NCBI GenBank assembly: GCA_949291515.1
Contig: CASEVY010000003.1
Location: forward strand, 1 to 41,222
Origin: an uncultured bacterium
GTDB lineage: Bacteria > Elusimicrobiota > Elusimicrobia > Elusimicrobiales > Elusimicrobiaceae
Length of the DNA stretch: 41,222 nt
Reading direction: 5' to 3'
Under the pieces are notes generated by a model. That model was given only the letters and a program-made list of their open reading frames with translations. It did not search any database and had not been told where the DNA came from. Shown here one piece after another: positions 26,093 to 34,875 of this stretch; the first letter of the stretch is position 1, and each line of letters opens with the position of its first letter. Position numbers and translations under genes: made by a program.

Positions 26093-27095
26093 TAAAAATC
26101 CCCTTGTTCTTTTTGCTCTTTTGTGCGAATATTGTATCAAAAACCTCGCAAGTTTGCGTAAGCGATATTTCCTTAAGGCAGAATGCGCGGCAGTCGCCCA
26201 GGCAGGAGCCCTCGCATTGTTGTGCTTTGGGTTTGATAAGCGCAGATACCGGCGATGGCATTTCCAAAAAATCCTCCGCTTTTAACGGGGCGAAAACTAT
26301 GGCTTTCTTGCCTAAAGCGGCAGCCAAATGGGCCGGCAGTCCGCAGTTGCCGATAATGCCCTCGCTTCTGGCTATTACCGCGCTTAAAATCGAGATGTCG
26401 GGCGCGGTTCTTATTACCGCCGGTTTTTTTATTGTCAGCCAAAAAATTTCGTTAACGGTATGTGATGATTGTTTGTCCGTAGCGATAAAAAGGATTTTCA
26501 GCTCTTGGTGTTTGATGGCTGTTTTGTCGTTTAGTTTGGCGTAAAATTCTTTGCCGCAGTTAAGGTGCGGCGCTTTAGCGCCTGGAAATATACAGACGAA
26601 TTTGTCTTTAGCGCTTATGCCCACCTCTTTAAGCAGGTCAAGCGCGGCGGCGTCTTCGGTTTTGTCTACAAACAGCTGGCTTTTCGCGGGGAAAAGGTAA
26701 ATGAACAAAGGTTTGAGCAGGGCTATGTTTATGTCTTGTGGTTTTGTTTTTCCATCAACCTTTACCGAGGTGCCCGCAAATAGCGCGGTGAGCGCGGAAT
26801 ATGGCATAATACGTCTTTTTATTCCGGCGGCAAAAGCGGCAAAGGCATATTTAAAAATCGGTTTGGTTAATATCAGGAGGTCATATTTCTCCTCTTTGAG
26901 AAGAGCGTATAGTTTGCCTATGCCCATAACTGGCAAAGCTCTGAACACTGCCGAATTGTTTTTAAACAGGCCCGGATAATCGGATATTACGCTTATTTGC
27001 GCGCGCGGGAAATTGCGCTTGAGTATGCTTAAAGCAGGCGTAAGCGCGAGAGTTCGTTCTGGTGTGTCTGTGCAAATAAGCAATATATTGTTCAC
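26037..27095 (-). CDS. Glycosyltransferase family 9 (heptosyltransferase-like)
   Basis: 352 residues, GTG start at 27095. The N-terminal ILLICTDTPERTLALTPALSILKRNFP matches the acceptor-domain start of ADP-heptose:LPS heptosyltransferases. The C-terminal half has CIFPGAKAPHLNCG and the donor-binding IIGNCGLPAHLAAALGKKAIVFAP. A Cys-rich tail follows (CEGSCLGDCRAFC), seen in many GT9 proteins. Family sequence is divergent here, so the sugar transferred is uncertain. The start is preceded by TAAAAT six bases away and no standard Shine-Dalgarno. Confidence 0.82.
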   Translation of the reverse strand: MNNILLICTDTPERTLALTPALSILKRNFPRAQISVISDYPGLFKNNSAVFRALPVMGIGKLYALLKEEKYDLLILTKPIFKYAFAAFAAGIKRRIMPYSALTALFAGTSVKVDGKTKPQDINIALLKPLFIYLFPAKSQLFVDKTEDAAALDLLKEVGISAKDKFVCIFPGAKAPHLNCGKEFYAKLNDKTAIKHQELKILFIATDKQSSHTVNEIFWLTIKKPAVIRTAPDISILSAVIARSEGIIGNCGLPAHLAAALGKKAIVFAPLKAEDFLEMPSPVSALIKPKAQQCEGSCLGDCRAFCLKEISLTQTCEVFDTIFAQKSKKNKGIFNEERTVGLFNNKTRRKKS

Positions 27096-27101
27096 CTATA
27101 T

Positions 27102-27107
27102 ATTTTA
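27102..27107 (-). promoter_or_regulatory. -10 box TAAAAT six bases before the GTG start (leaderless)
   Basis: Minus strand reads TAAAAT-ATATAG-GTG. Same spacing as in four other units; the start codon here is GTG. Confidence 0.5.
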
Positions 27108-27181
27108 ACATTTAAGGCAAATATTTAAAAAAGAATAAAATTATGCTAGATTTATTTTATCCGTTGAGGGAGGGGATTTTA

Positions 27182-27769
27182 ATGAAGAAATTGACGATGT
27201 TTCTTTTAGCTTGTTTCGTTTTCGGCGCCTGCGCCGGCGTAAGCGTGGATAAGAGTACGGAGTATTTGGCTAAGGGTGAGATGTATCATAAAATCGGCCG
27301 CGCGCAGAAGGCTCTTAAATACTTGAACAAGGCCATTGCGGAGGATCCGTCAAATGCGCAGGCGTATTTGTCGCGCGGTTCTCTTTTGTATTCGGTCGGC
27401 GAATACGATAATGCGATAGCGGACTTCAACGTGGTTTTGGAGGCCGATAAAAACGTGCCCGAACTTTATGCCGCTTTGGGGGCCGCCTATGCCGCTAAAG
27501 GGGAGTATAAAGAAGGGCGTGAGGCTCTGTTGAAATCTTTGGAGTTGTATCCGAATAATGTCGCGGCTTTAAATTCTTTAGGGGGGATATATTATTCCAC
27601 CGGCAACTATAACGCCGCTATAGAACAATATAGCAAAGCGCTGGCGCTAAGGCCCGTAGCCGAAGTTTTATATATGAGGGGCCTGTGTTACGAAAAACTC
27701 GGTATGAAAGATAAAGCCGCCGCAGATTTTACGGAGGCTGATTCTTTGGCGGGGATTTCGGTTGAGTAA
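27182..27769 (+). CDS. TPR-repeat lipoprotein
   Basis: 195 residues from the ATG at 27182, chosen because GAGGGAGGGG precedes it. The signal MKKLTMFLLACFVFGAC ends at Cys17. Five consecutive tetratricopeptide repeats follow: AKGEMYHKIGRAQKALKYLNKAI, LSRGSLLYSVGEYDNAI, AALGAAYAAKGEYKEGREALLKS, NSLGGIYYSTGNYNAAIEQY, and MRGLCYEKLGMKDKAAAD. TPR solenoids mediate protein contacts; a PilF/Pgb-like assembly role is possible but not shown. Monocistronic with its own terminator. Confidence 0.87.
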   Translation: MKKLTMFLLACFVFGACAGVSVDKSTEYLAKGEMYHKIGRAQKALKYLNKAIAEDPSNAQAYLSRGSLLYSVGEYDNAIADFNVVLEADKNVPELYAALGAAYAAKGEYKEGREALLKSLELYPNNVAALNSLGGIYYSTGNYNAAIEQYSKALALRPVAEVLYMRGLCYEKLGMKDKAAADFTEADSLAGISVE

Positions 27770-27801
27770 ATCTTTTATTCCTCGTAGTAATTTTTTAAAT
27801 G

Positions 27802-27830
27802 AAAACCCGCGGTGAAACGCCGCGGGTTTT
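27802..27830 (+). terminator. Intrinsic terminator of the TPR gene, bidirectional
   Basis: AAAACCCGCGG pairs with CCGCGGGTTTT around TGAAACG. T-rich on both sides; it lies between convergent genes. Confidence 0.9.
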
Positions 27831-27856
27831 TGTTTGAAGCTGAAATTTAAACGCTG

Positions 27857-29092
27857 TTATTCAAATCTAAGCGCGTCTATCGGGTTGAGAGTCGATGCCT
27901 TATATGCCGGGAAAAAACCGAAGCATATTCCCACCAAACCAGAAAATGCGAAAGATATCACCATCGGGAATATGGTTATGCCTATCGGCAGGAAGTCCGG
28001 CGCGAATGTTTTTATGCCCAGCGCCACCGATATTCCCAAAGCTATCCCAAGCAAGCCGCCGGTAAGCGAAAGCACCAAAGCCTCCACCAAAAACTGCAGC
28101 CTTATATCCCACGCTTTGGCGCCTATGGCCATACGTATGCCGATTTCTCTTGTCCTTTCCGTCACCGATACCAGCATAATATTCATAATGCCTATGCCGC
28201 CTACCAGCAAAGATATTGACGCTATCGCCGCCAGCAGAACCGAAAACGTTTGGCTGGCTTCCATCGCGCTTTCCATCATCTGGGTAAGGTTGCGGATAAT
28301 AAAGTCGTCTTCTTTTTTGCCGGTAATGTTATGGCGCTGCCTTAGAAGAATGGCTATTTCCTCTTCCGCGGCGTCAAGCTCCTCGGTGGAGTTTGCCTGT
28401 ACCATAATATTGTTTACCGTACCGGGAAACTGCGAACCGAATAATTTTTTTGAGGCCGTACTTACGGGTACTATAACGGTATCGTCTTGGTCGGTGCCGA
28501 AGGCGGACTGTCCCATCGATTTAAGCACGCCTACTACCTTAAAAGGCATATTGTTTATTCTTACGTTTTTGCCTACCGGATCTACTACGCCGAAAAGGTT
28601 CTCGACCACAGTTTCGCCCAATATCGCCACGCTTGCGGCCTGCCTTACGTCTTCATCGGTAAAAAGAGAGCCGTTTTCCACTTCCCAAGAGCGGATATAG
28701 AATAAAGACGGCATTGTGCCCTGCACTTGCGTGGCCCAGTTCTGATTGCCGTAAACTATTTGCCCCGTACCGTTTACGCTGGCGGAAACTTGATTGACGT
28801 GGAGAGCGTTTTTCTCTATCGCGTAAGCGTCATTTAAGGTCAAAGTCGGTTTGGAGCCGTGGCCCGTCCTCGCTCCGCTGGAAGTTACCGAGCCGGAGCG
28901 TATCATAAGCAGATTGCTGCCCATACTGGACATTTGGTCGGAAATCCTTTTCTTCGCGCCTTCGCCTACCGCAAGCATTACGATTACCGCCGCCACGCCT
29001 ATGATGATACCCAAACTGGTCAGCACCGAGCGCAGTTTATTGGTCCAAATCGCTTTAACCGCTATTTTAAAGATGGTAAAAATATCTATCAT
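27857..29092 (-). CDS. MacB-type ABC transporter permease
   Basis: 411 residues. A first transmembrane segment (LTSLGIIIGVAAVIVMLAVGEGA) is followed by a large periplasmic MacB-PCD domain. Three C-terminal transmembrane helices with the FtsX motif (ERTREIGIRMAIGA) complete it. The ATPase that E. coli MacB carries in the same chain is a separate gene here, overlapping by four bases. With the adaptor and TolC upstream it forms a tripartite machine that pushes substrates from the periplasm through the outer membrane. Substrate unknown (lipopeptide, toxin or siderophore are all known for the family). Confidence 0.93.
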   Translation of the reverse strand: MIDIFTIFKIAVKAIWTNKLRSVLTSLGIIIGVAAVIVMLAVGEGAKKRISDQMSSMGSNLLMIRSGSVTSSGARTGHGSKPTLTLNDAYAIEKNALHVNQVSASVNGTGQIVYGNQNWATQVQGTMPSLFYIRSWEVENGSLFTDEDVRQAASVAILGETVVENLFGVVDPVGKNVRINNMPFKVVGVLKSMGQSAFGTDQDDTVIVPVSTASKKLFGSQFPGTVNNIMVQANSTEELDAAEEEIAILLRQRHNITGKKEDDFIIRNLTQMMESAMEASQTFSVLLAAIASISLLVGGIGIMNIMLVSVTERTREIGIRMAIGAKAWDIRLQFLVEALVLSLTGGLLGIALGISVALGIKTFAPDFLPIGITIFPMVISFAFSGLVGICFGFFPAYKASTLNPIDALRFE

Positions 29093-29793
29093 TCCACTAT
29101 CGTCCTATGATTGTTTTGTTCGTCGCTTACCAGCTCGCCGTCTTTAAAGCGGATAATGCGCTTGGCGTAATCGGCGATGTCCTGTTCGTGCGTTACGAGG
29201 ATTATGGTTTTGTTCTGCTCGCTGTTAAGTTTGGCGAAGCTGCACATAACTTCTATACTGGTCTTCGTATCCAGGTTGCCGGTAGGCTCGTCGGCGAAGA
29301 TTATCGGCGCGTCGTTTACTATCGCCCTTGCTATGGCCACGCGCTGCTGCTGGCCGCCGGATAATTGATTGGGCATATGTTCCAGCCTCTCGCCCAAGCC
29401 GACGGATTTTAAGGCCTTTATCGCTTTTTCCCTTCGTTCGTCTGAGGGTATTCTTGCGTAAATCATCGGCAGTTCCACATTCTCTATCGCTGTCGTTCTG
29501 GAAAGCAAGTTAAAACCCTGAAACACAAAACCTATTTTGCGGCATCTTATGTCGGCCAATTCGGTTAGGCTGGATTTGGTTATATCCAAGCCGTCCAAAT
29601 AATATTTGCCGCTGGTCGGTTTATCCAGGCAGCCCAGCATATTCATAAACGTACTCTTTCCGCTTCCGCTGGGGCCCATTATGGCGACGAATTCGCCGTG
29701 CTCTATCGTCAAATTGACGTCTTTGAGCACCTGAAGCGGAATATCGCCCAAATTATAGGTTTTGTATATGTGTTCTACTTTGATTAAGGACAT
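29089..29793 (-). CDS. ABC transporter ATPase, MacB/LolD type
   Basis: 234 residues. Walker [10 protein letters not shown] (about residues 40-48), Q-loop FQGFNLL, signature [14 protein letters not shown], Walker [13 protein letters not shown] and switch His in VTHEQD are all intact. The [24 protein letters not shown] block is typical of MacB/LolD ATPases. Sits 20 bases after the adaptor gene. Confidence 0.96.
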   Translation of the reverse strand: MSLIKVEHIYKTYNLGDIPLQVLKDVNLTIEHGEFVAIMGPSGSGKSTFMNMLGCLDKPTSGKYYLDGLDITKSSLTELADIRCRKIGFVFQGFNLLSRTTAIENVELPMIYARIPSDERREKAIKALKSVGLGERLEHMPNQLSGGQQQRVAIARAIVNDAPIIFADEPTGNLDTKTSIEVMCSFAKLNSEQNKTIILVTHEQDIADYAKRIIRFKDGELVSDEQNNHRTIVE

Positions 29794-29813
29794 TGTCTTA
29801 TCCTCCGCCCGCG

Positions 29814-30977
29814 TTAAAAGCCGGGAGGGCCCATTCTCCTGCGGTTATTGTTTGTTTCGGTCTTTACCAAAGCGCTGCTGACTATTTCCGTATTCTCCGG
29901 GAGATTGTCGCTAAGTATTTCCGTTCTGCTGCCGTTGGTTATGCCGGTGGTGACTTCTATGCGTTCTATCTCGCCGGTGTTTTTGTCTTGAATCCAAACG
30001 CCCTGTCCCTTATAGGCTTTTTTACCCTCGGGCGAGGAGTTCTTTATAATGGCATTATCCGGAGGAACGAACCTCAGCGACTGGTTCGATACGCTTAAAG
30101 CGTCTTCCCTGATTGCCGTTATTATGGAGGCGTTGGCCGTCATACCGGGCTTGAGTTTAAGATCGCTGTTGTCGACAGACACCACTACGGTATAAGTTAC
30201 GACGTTTGAGGTCGTCAGAGGGGAGTTCCTAACCTGTATAACCTTGCCCTTGAATGTAGTTGTCGGGTAAGCGTCGACGGTAAAATTGACGTCTTGGCCT
30301 TCGGCTATTTTGCTTATGTCCGCCTCGGAAATATTTACCTCTATCTGCATTTTGGTTAAGTCTTCCGCTACGGAGAAAAGCGTCGGTGTATTAAAGCTGG
30401 CCGCCACCGTTTGGCCCAGTTCCACTTCTTTTGAAATTACTATTCCGTTTACCGGAGAAACTATTTGGGTGTAGCCCAAGTCGATTTTGGCTTTGTCCAA
30501 AGAGGCCTGCGCCTGTATCACTTGCGCTTTGGCCTGAAGGTAGGCGGTTTCCGCGTCGTCGAGTTCGCTTTTGGCGACCAGTTCCTGCTGATACAATTGT
30601 TTATAGCGGTTATAATTGCGTTCTTGATTTTTGAACTCGCTTTCCACTTTAAGCAAACTGGCTTCCTGCTGGACTACCGCAGACTCATAAGTGGAGGGAT
30701 CGATAACGGCCATAAGATCGCCTTCTTTTACTATGGAGTTAAAGTCGACCAAAATTTCCTGTATTTTGCCCGATACCTGCGTACCTACGCTGGTTTCGGT
30801 GGTAGGGTTAATCGTGCCGGAGGCTTCCACCTGCTCCACTATTTTTGCCCGTCTGACAAATTCCGTCGAATAGAAGTCGGTTTTAGGTCCGGCGGTGAGT
30901 TTAAAATACAATCCTGCGGCGGCCGCTATTATGAGTACGGCCAATATTATTTTCCAAGTTTTCTTTTTCTTTCTCAT
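29814..30977 (-). CDS. Periplasmic adaptor (HlyD/MacA family membrane-fusion protein)
   Basis: 387 residues. An N-terminal transmembrane anchor follows MRKKKK. A lipoyl-like half (GTQVSGKIQEILVDFNSIVKEGD) comes next, then a long coiled-coil hairpin rich in Gln/Glu/Ala (about 110-185), and the second lipoyl half (YTQIVSPVNGIVISKEVELGQTV). The beta-barrel domain completes it. It bridges the MacB-like pump to TolC. Two bases after tolC stop. Confidence 0.94.
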   Translation of the reverse strand: MRKKKKTWKIILAVLIIAAAAGLYFKLTAGPKTDFYSTEFVRRAKIVEQVEASGTINPTTETSVGTQVSGKIQEILVDFNSIVKEGDLMAVIDPSTYESAVVQQEASLLKVESEFKNQERNYNRYKQLYQQELVAKSELDDAETAYLQAKAQVIQAQASLDKAKIDLGYTQIVSPVNGIVISKEVELGQTVAASFNTPTLFSVAEDLTKMQIEVNISEADISKIAEGQDVNFTVDAYPTTTFKGKVIQVRNSPLTTSNVVTYTVVVSVDNSDLKLKPGMTANASIITAIREDALSVSNQSLRFVPPDNAIIKNSSPEGKKAYKGQGVWIQDKNTGEIERIEVTTGITNGSRTEILSDNLPENTEIVSSALVKTETNNNRRRMGPPGF

Positions 30978-30979
30978 AG

Positions 30980-32266
30980 TTATATAATCCCCATAGCTTT
31001 ATTGAGCGCCGCTATCGACAAGGTATAGTCGAAAACGGCTTGTATATAAGCGAGTTTGGCGTCGCTTAAGGTGGTTTCTGCGTCTTTAACTTCAATATAA
31101 TTGCCCACGCCCACTTTATAGCGGCCTACGGCCAGTTCGTAGTTTTCCTGCGCTTGGGTGCGGGTTATTTCCGCCACCGGTATTTTGGATTTTGAGTCTT
31201 GCACGTTAAGGTAAGCCTCTTTTATTTCCAGTAAAATATCCTGTTCGGCGGAAGTTAAATTGTAGTATGCGCTGAGCATATTGTTCTGCGCTTCTTTCAC
31301 GCTGTTGTAGGTGCTTAAACCCGAGAATATCGGTATCGATACGCCCGCCCCGACGCTCCATCTGTCGTAGAGGGGGAAATCTCCTCCGCTCCAGCCGTAA
31401 GAGCCGGTGGCGTTTATGCTGGGGGCGTAGCCCGTTCTTGAAAGTTTTACGTTCTGCCGCGCGCTTTCCAACTTTAATTTGTAGCCTAGCAAATCCTGTC
31501 TGTTCTTCATAGCGGTATCAAGGGCTTGCTCTTCCGTCAGGGAAAACTCCGGCAGGGTATTGTTCATCTGGAGCGAAAACTCCGGAGAAGGATCATATAT
31601 GCCCATAACGTTCAGCAGCACGTGGTAAGATTTCTTTAGGGAATTTTCCGCCTGTATCAAATTGAGTTTCGCGTTGTTCAGGTTTACCTGCGCGGTGGTA
31701 ACGTCGATTTTTGGTCTTGTTCCCACCTGATAATAAGCCTGCGCTCTTTTTAATTGCTCTTGATACTGCTCGACGGATTGTTCATATACGTGTTTGCTTT
31801 CTCTGGCGAGCAGAGTATCGTAGTATGCTTTTTTTAGTTCGTATATGGTATTGATTATCAAATTTCTTGTATCGGCTACGGCGGAGTAATAGGAGTTTTC
31901 CTGTATGTCGGAGGAAAGGCCCGTCTTGCCAAAGTCGTAGATAAGCTGTTTTGCGTTTATCGAAGAGGAATATCCGTCCTGTGCGCCGCCCCAGCCCTTT
32001 TCCGATTCGGAATCGCTTCTGCTGTAATTTGCGCTGGCGTCGATCTGCGGTAGATAGGAAGATCTCGTTTGAGACAATCTGTTGCGCTGAGCTTCCTGCG
32101 AAGCGAAGGAAGATGAAATCGCGGGATTGTTCTTTAAAGTGATGTCGATACAATCCTCCAGCGAGAGGACGGTATCTTTTTTTATAGTTTCCTGAGCCGC
32201 CGCCGCATTGGGATATAAAAGAACGGCCAAAGCCGTAACAATAGGAATAATATTTTTTATTTTCAT
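30980..32266 (-). CDS. TolC-family outer-membrane efflux protein
   Basis: 428 residues. A Sec signal ends near ALAVLLYPNAAAA. Two repeats of long alpha-helices with a short beta-strand are visible (LSLEDCIDITLKNNPAI, AEQDILLEIKEAYLNVQ, TLSDAKLAYIQAVFDYTLSIAALNKAMG). It would form the trimeric outer-membrane channel of this export system. First gene of a four-gene operon (tolC, adaptor, ATPase, permease). No Shine-Dalgarno, with TAAAAT six bases ahead of the ATG. Confidence 0.94.
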   Translation of the reverse strand: MKIKNIIPIVTALAVLLYPNAAAAQETIKKDTVLSLEDCIDITLKNNPAISSSFASQEAQRNRLSQTRSSYLPQIDASANYSRSDSESEKGWGGAQDGYSSSINAKQLIYDFGKTGLSSDIQENSYYSAVADTRNLIINTIYELKKAYYDTLLARESKHVYEQSVEQYQEQLKRAQAYYQVGTRPKIDVTTAQVNLNNAKLNLIQAENSLKKSYHVLLNVMGIYDPSPEFSLQMNNTLPEFSLTEEQALDTAMKNRQDLLGYKLKLESARQNVKLSRTGYAPSINATGSYGWSGGDFPLYDRWSVGAGVSIPIFSGLSTYNSVKEAQNNMLSAYYNLTSAEQDILLEIKEAYLNVQDSKSKIPVAEITRTQAQENYELAVGRYKVGVGNYIEVKDAETTLSDAKLAYIQAVFDYTLSIAALNKAMGII

Positions 32267-32272
32267 AATAAT

Positions 32273-32278
32273 ATTTTA
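32273..32278 (-). promoter_or_regulatory. -10 box TAAAAT six bases before tolC (leaderless)
   Basis: Minus strand reads TAAAAT-ATTATT-ATG. Nearly identical to the hydrogenase promoter (TAAAAT-ATCATT-ATG). The -35 region TTAATA is weak. Confidence 0.6.
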
Positions 32279-32392
32279 ACACTTATGAAATCGATTATTA
32301 AGCATTTGTGGCCAATAAAAGTGGAAGCCTGTTTTGAAGGGAAATAGTCTTCCGACGTAAAATTAAAAAATATGCAATAAATTAACGAGTAT

Positions 32393-32411
32393 AAGCGTTT
32401 TAAAAACGCTT
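32393..32411. repeat. 19-base perfect inverted repeat upstream of the rfbD promoter
   Basis: AAGCGTTTT-A-AAAACGCTT. It lacks a T-tract, so it is not a good terminator. It ends 14 bases before the -35 box of the candidate promoter, a position expected for an activator or repressor site. Confidence 0.5.
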
Positions 32412-32425
32412 GAGTAAAAATAGGA

Positions 32426-32454
32426 TTGATAAAAATCGAATAATAATGTATTTT
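32426..32454 (+). promoter_or_regulatory. Candidate rfbD promoter
   Basis: TTGATA (32426-32431), a 17-base spacer and TATTTT (32449-32454), about 36 bases before the rfbD ATG. The rest of 32279-32480 shows no gene. Confidence 0.5.
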
Positions 32455-32490
32455 ATGTTAGGACATTAAAGAGATATACGAGGTGAAGAT

Positions 32491-33339
32491 ATGATTTTGG
32501 TTACCGGCTCAAAAGGACAGATGGGGCAGTCTTTAAAGAAAGTTTTTCCCGCGGACAAAGTTATTTATACCGATATAGAAGAGCTTGATATCACCGTCTA
32601 TGACAGCGTTGAGAAAATGGTGCGGGAAAATAATATCTCCACCATAATAAACGCCGCCGGCTATACCGCGGTGGATTCGGCCGAACAGAATATGGACCAA
32701 GCCTATGCGGTAAATGCGTTCGGCGCGCGCAATTTGGCTATGGCGGCCGCGAAATACAATTTGGGAATGATACAAATGTCCACTGATTTTATCTTCGACG
32801 GCAACAACTTTAAACCTTATACCGAAAACGACAAGCCCCATCCTCTGTCGGTATACGGACAAACTAAACTTGAGGGCGAATTGTTTGTCCTGAAGAACGC
32901 TCCGCAGTGCATAGTCTTGAGGACTTCCTGGCTTTACAGCGAGTTCGGTACCAATTTCGTTAAGACGATAATATCGCTTGCCAAGAAGCAGGACGAAATA
33001 AAGGTAATTTACGATCAAATAGGTTCGCCGACTTATGCCGGCGATTTGGCGGCCATTGTAGAAGGTATGGTGCCGGTGGTAAAAAACGGCGTAAAGAAAA
33101 TATACAATTATTCCAACGAGGGAGTATGCTCTTGGTACGGATTCGCGAGGGAGATTGTCAGTCTAAAGAAACTTAAATGCGAAGTCTTGCCGATAGAATC
33201 GCAGGAGTATCCCGCTTCCGCGCAGCGTCCGCATTATTCCGTGCTGAGCAAAGCTAAAATCAAGAGGGAATTCGGCATCAAAATACCCTATTGGCGCGAC
33301 GCTTTGCAAAAAGCGATAGTCCGTATAGACGCAGATTAG
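32491..33339 (+). CDS. rfbD: dTDP-4-dehydrorhamnose reductase
   Basis: 282 residues, normal length. An NADPH-binding Rossmann start ILVTGSKGQMGQSL, INAAGYTAVDSAEQN, STDFIFDG and the catalytic YGQTKLEGE (Tyr-XXX-Lys) identify RmlD/RfbD. It makes dTDP-L-rhamnose for surface polysaccharide. The other three rml genes are not here, which is unusual because they are often clustered. GAGGTGAAG precedes the ATG. Single-gene unit with a strong terminator. Confidence 0.94.
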   Translation: MILVTGSKGQMGQSLKKVFPADKVIYTDIEELDITVYDSVEKMVRENNISTIINAAGYTAVDSAEQNMDQAYAVNAFGARNLAMAAAKYNLGMIQMSTDFIFDGNNFKPYTENDKPHPLSVYGQTKLEGELFVLKNAPQCIVLRTSWLYSEFGTNFVKTIISLAKKQDEIKVIYDQIGSPTYAGDLAAIVEGMVPVVKNGVKKIYNYSNEGVCSWYGFAREIVSLKKLKCEVLPIESQEYPASAQRPHYSVLSKAKIKREFGIKIPYWRDALQKAIVRIDAD

Positions 33340-33362
33340 AATATATCGACAAAAATATTTAC

Positions 33363-33397
33363 CCGCGCTTTATCTTGTATAAAGCGCGGATTTTTTT
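33363..33397 (+). terminator. Intrinsic terminator of rfbD
   Basis: CCGCGCTTTAT pairs with ATAAAGCGCGG around CTTGT, followed by ATTTTTTT. Confidence 0.93.
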
Positions 33398-33471
33398 GTC
33401 TTTTTCGGTAAATTTCGGCTGTGGGAAAATAGCAAGGTTTCTCAATAATACCTCATAACATTATCGCCCTC

Positions 33472-33502
33472 TTGACTTGGAGTAAACTCCATAGTTTATA
33501 CT
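33472..33502 (+). promoter_or_regulatory. MerR-type promoter with 19-base spacer and central dyad
   Basis: TTGACT (33472-33477) and TATACT (33497-33502) are separated by exactly 19 bases. The spacer holds the perfect dyad TGGAGTAAACTCCA (33478-33491). A -35/-10 pair stretched to 19 bases with a dyad between is the hallmark of MerR-family activated promoters. The core resembles operators of aldehyde- or thiol-responsive MerR proteins such as AdhR/NmlR. The regulator gene itself is not in the window. Confidence 0.85.
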
Positions 33503-33533
33503 TTATATAGGTTCTAAAAAGGAGCGTAAAACA

Positions 33534-34019
33534 ATGTCGAAGAAAAAAACAGCCGCCATATTGCTGGCGGGTTTGATATGCGGTTTTATACTTGGGAAAA
33601 TAACGGAGAACAAAATAATGAAAGATAAAAATATAGATACGATATTTGCAATGGGGGAGGAAAATCCTTACGGCAAATTCTTTACCGGCAGGACATATCT
33701 TAATATGCTTAGCCAAGGCGATGAAATATTTAACGCGCCGATAGGCAATGTCACTTTCGAGCCTGGCGCGCGCACGAATTGGCACAAGCACAGCGGCGGG
33801 CAGATATTGCTTGTGTTGGCGGGTGAAGGGCGCTATCGGGAGCGGGGCGGAGAAATACGCATTCTTCGCAAAGGCGATGTGGTAAGAATAGCGCCGGAAG
33901 TAGAACATTGGCACGGAGCCGCGCCGGATAGTTGGTTTACTCATATATCTTTAGAAACCAATGTGCCCAACAACAAGGCGCAATGGCTGGAGCCTGTCGG
34001 CGACGAGGAGTATAAATGA
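33534..34019 (+). CDS. Membrane-anchored or exported cupin protein
   Basis: 161 residues. MSKKKTAAILLAGLICGFILG is an N-terminal membrane segment without a clear cleavage site or lipobox. A single cupin barrel follows: NWHKHSGGQILLVLAGEG (His-X-His, Gln in place of the usual Glu) and PEVEHWHGAAPDSWFTHIS. These ligands would bind one divalent metal. Such cupins are often paired or fused with carboxymuconolactone-decarboxylase-like domains, and the next gene is exactly that, overlapping by ATGA. AAGGAG precedes the ATG. Reaction unknown. Confidence 0.87.
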   Translation: MSKKKTAAILLAGLICGFILGKITENKIMKDKNIDTIFAMGEENPYGKFFTGRTYLNMLSQGDEIFNAPIGNVTFEPGARTNWHKHSGGQILLVLAGEGRYRERGGEIRILRKGDVVRIAPEVEHWHGAAPDSWFTHISLETNVPNNKAQWLEPVGDEEYK

Positions 34020-34807
34020 AAAAAGGAATAATATTTTTGTTTGCGGTTTTTTGGGTAATAGCCGCGGCATTATTTTTGGAATGTAAAAGAGAGGGGTGTT
34101 CGTATATGACAAACGAGGAAGTTAAATCAGACGAGATTATGCAAGTATGGAATGATTTTTTGGAGCGCGACGTAAAGCCCTACGGCTCCTTGGACAAAAA
34201 GACGAGGTATCTTGTTCTTTTGACGGGTAACGCCGCGGCGCAGGGATTCGCTTCCTATGAAGATATTCTAAAGGAATCTTTAAAAGAAGGTGTAAAACCC
34301 GAGGAAATAAAAGAGAGTTTATATCAGGCCGTTCCTTATGCCGGTATGGCCAAGATATATGATTTTATTATCCTTACCGATAAAGTGTTGGAAGAGATGG
34401 GTATAAAATTGCCTTTGGAGAAAGCTGGCCGCGTAACTGAAGAGACAAGATTTGAGCAAGGTCTGAACGTCCAAAAGGAGATTTTTGGTTCTGAGCATAT
34501 CGACAGCATGCGCGCAAACGCACCGGCAGAATTAAAGCATATACAGGATTATCTTTCGGCCAATTGTTTCGGTGATTATTATACCAGAGGCGTACTGGAC
34601 ATAAAGACGAGGGAACTGCTTACTTTTGTGGCATTGGTATCAATGGGGGGAGCCGATCCTCAAGCCAAGGCTCATGCTGGCGGCAACAAGAACATCGGCA
34701 ACAGCCGAACTCTGTTAATAGAGAGCGTTACGCAGCTTCTGCCATATATCGGTTATCCGCGCGCCTTGAATGCCATAAGCGCGATACAATCCGCTTACGG
34801 AGCTTAA
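34016..34807 (+). CDS. Exported two-domain carboxymuconolactone decarboxylase/AhpD-like protein
   Basis: 263 residues. A hydrophobic N-terminus (IIFLFAVFWVIAAALFLEC) predicts a membrane anchor or signal. Two CMD-like helical domains follow: about 45-130 (DKKTRYLVLLTGNAAAQGFASYEDILKESLKEGVKPEEIKE) and about 170-260 (LDIKTRELLTFVALVSMGGA, AHAGGNKNIG). The CXXC thiol pair of AhpD-type peroxidases is missing, so thiol peroxidase activity is unlikely. MerR-type regulation suggests a stress or electrophile response together with the cupin. Confidence 0.87.
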   Translation: MKKGIIFLFAVFWVIAAALFLECKREGCSYMTNEEVKSDEIMQVWNDFLERDVKPYGSLDKKTRYLVLLTGNAAAQGFASYEDILKESLKEGVKPEEIKESLYQAVPYAGMAKIYDFIILTDKVLEEMGIKLPLEKAGRVTEETRFEQGLNVQKEIFGSEHIDSMRANAPAELKHIQDYLSANCFGDYYTRGVLDIKTRELLTFVALVSMGGADPQAKAHAGGNKNIGNSRTLLIESVTQLLPYIGYPRALNAISAIQSAYGA

Positions 34808-34875
34808 GCCCGGCCCTTTGATAAGGGAAAACGCCTTCTGCCTTTTAGAGCCGCCGCAAACTGATGGATAGTTTA

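Noticed and set aside
27834-28700. 288-codon plus-strand frame
   Set aside because: It is fully antisense to the MacB-type permease, whose domains and motifs are unmistakable; the antisense product is Ser/Pro/Ile-rich shadow sequence.
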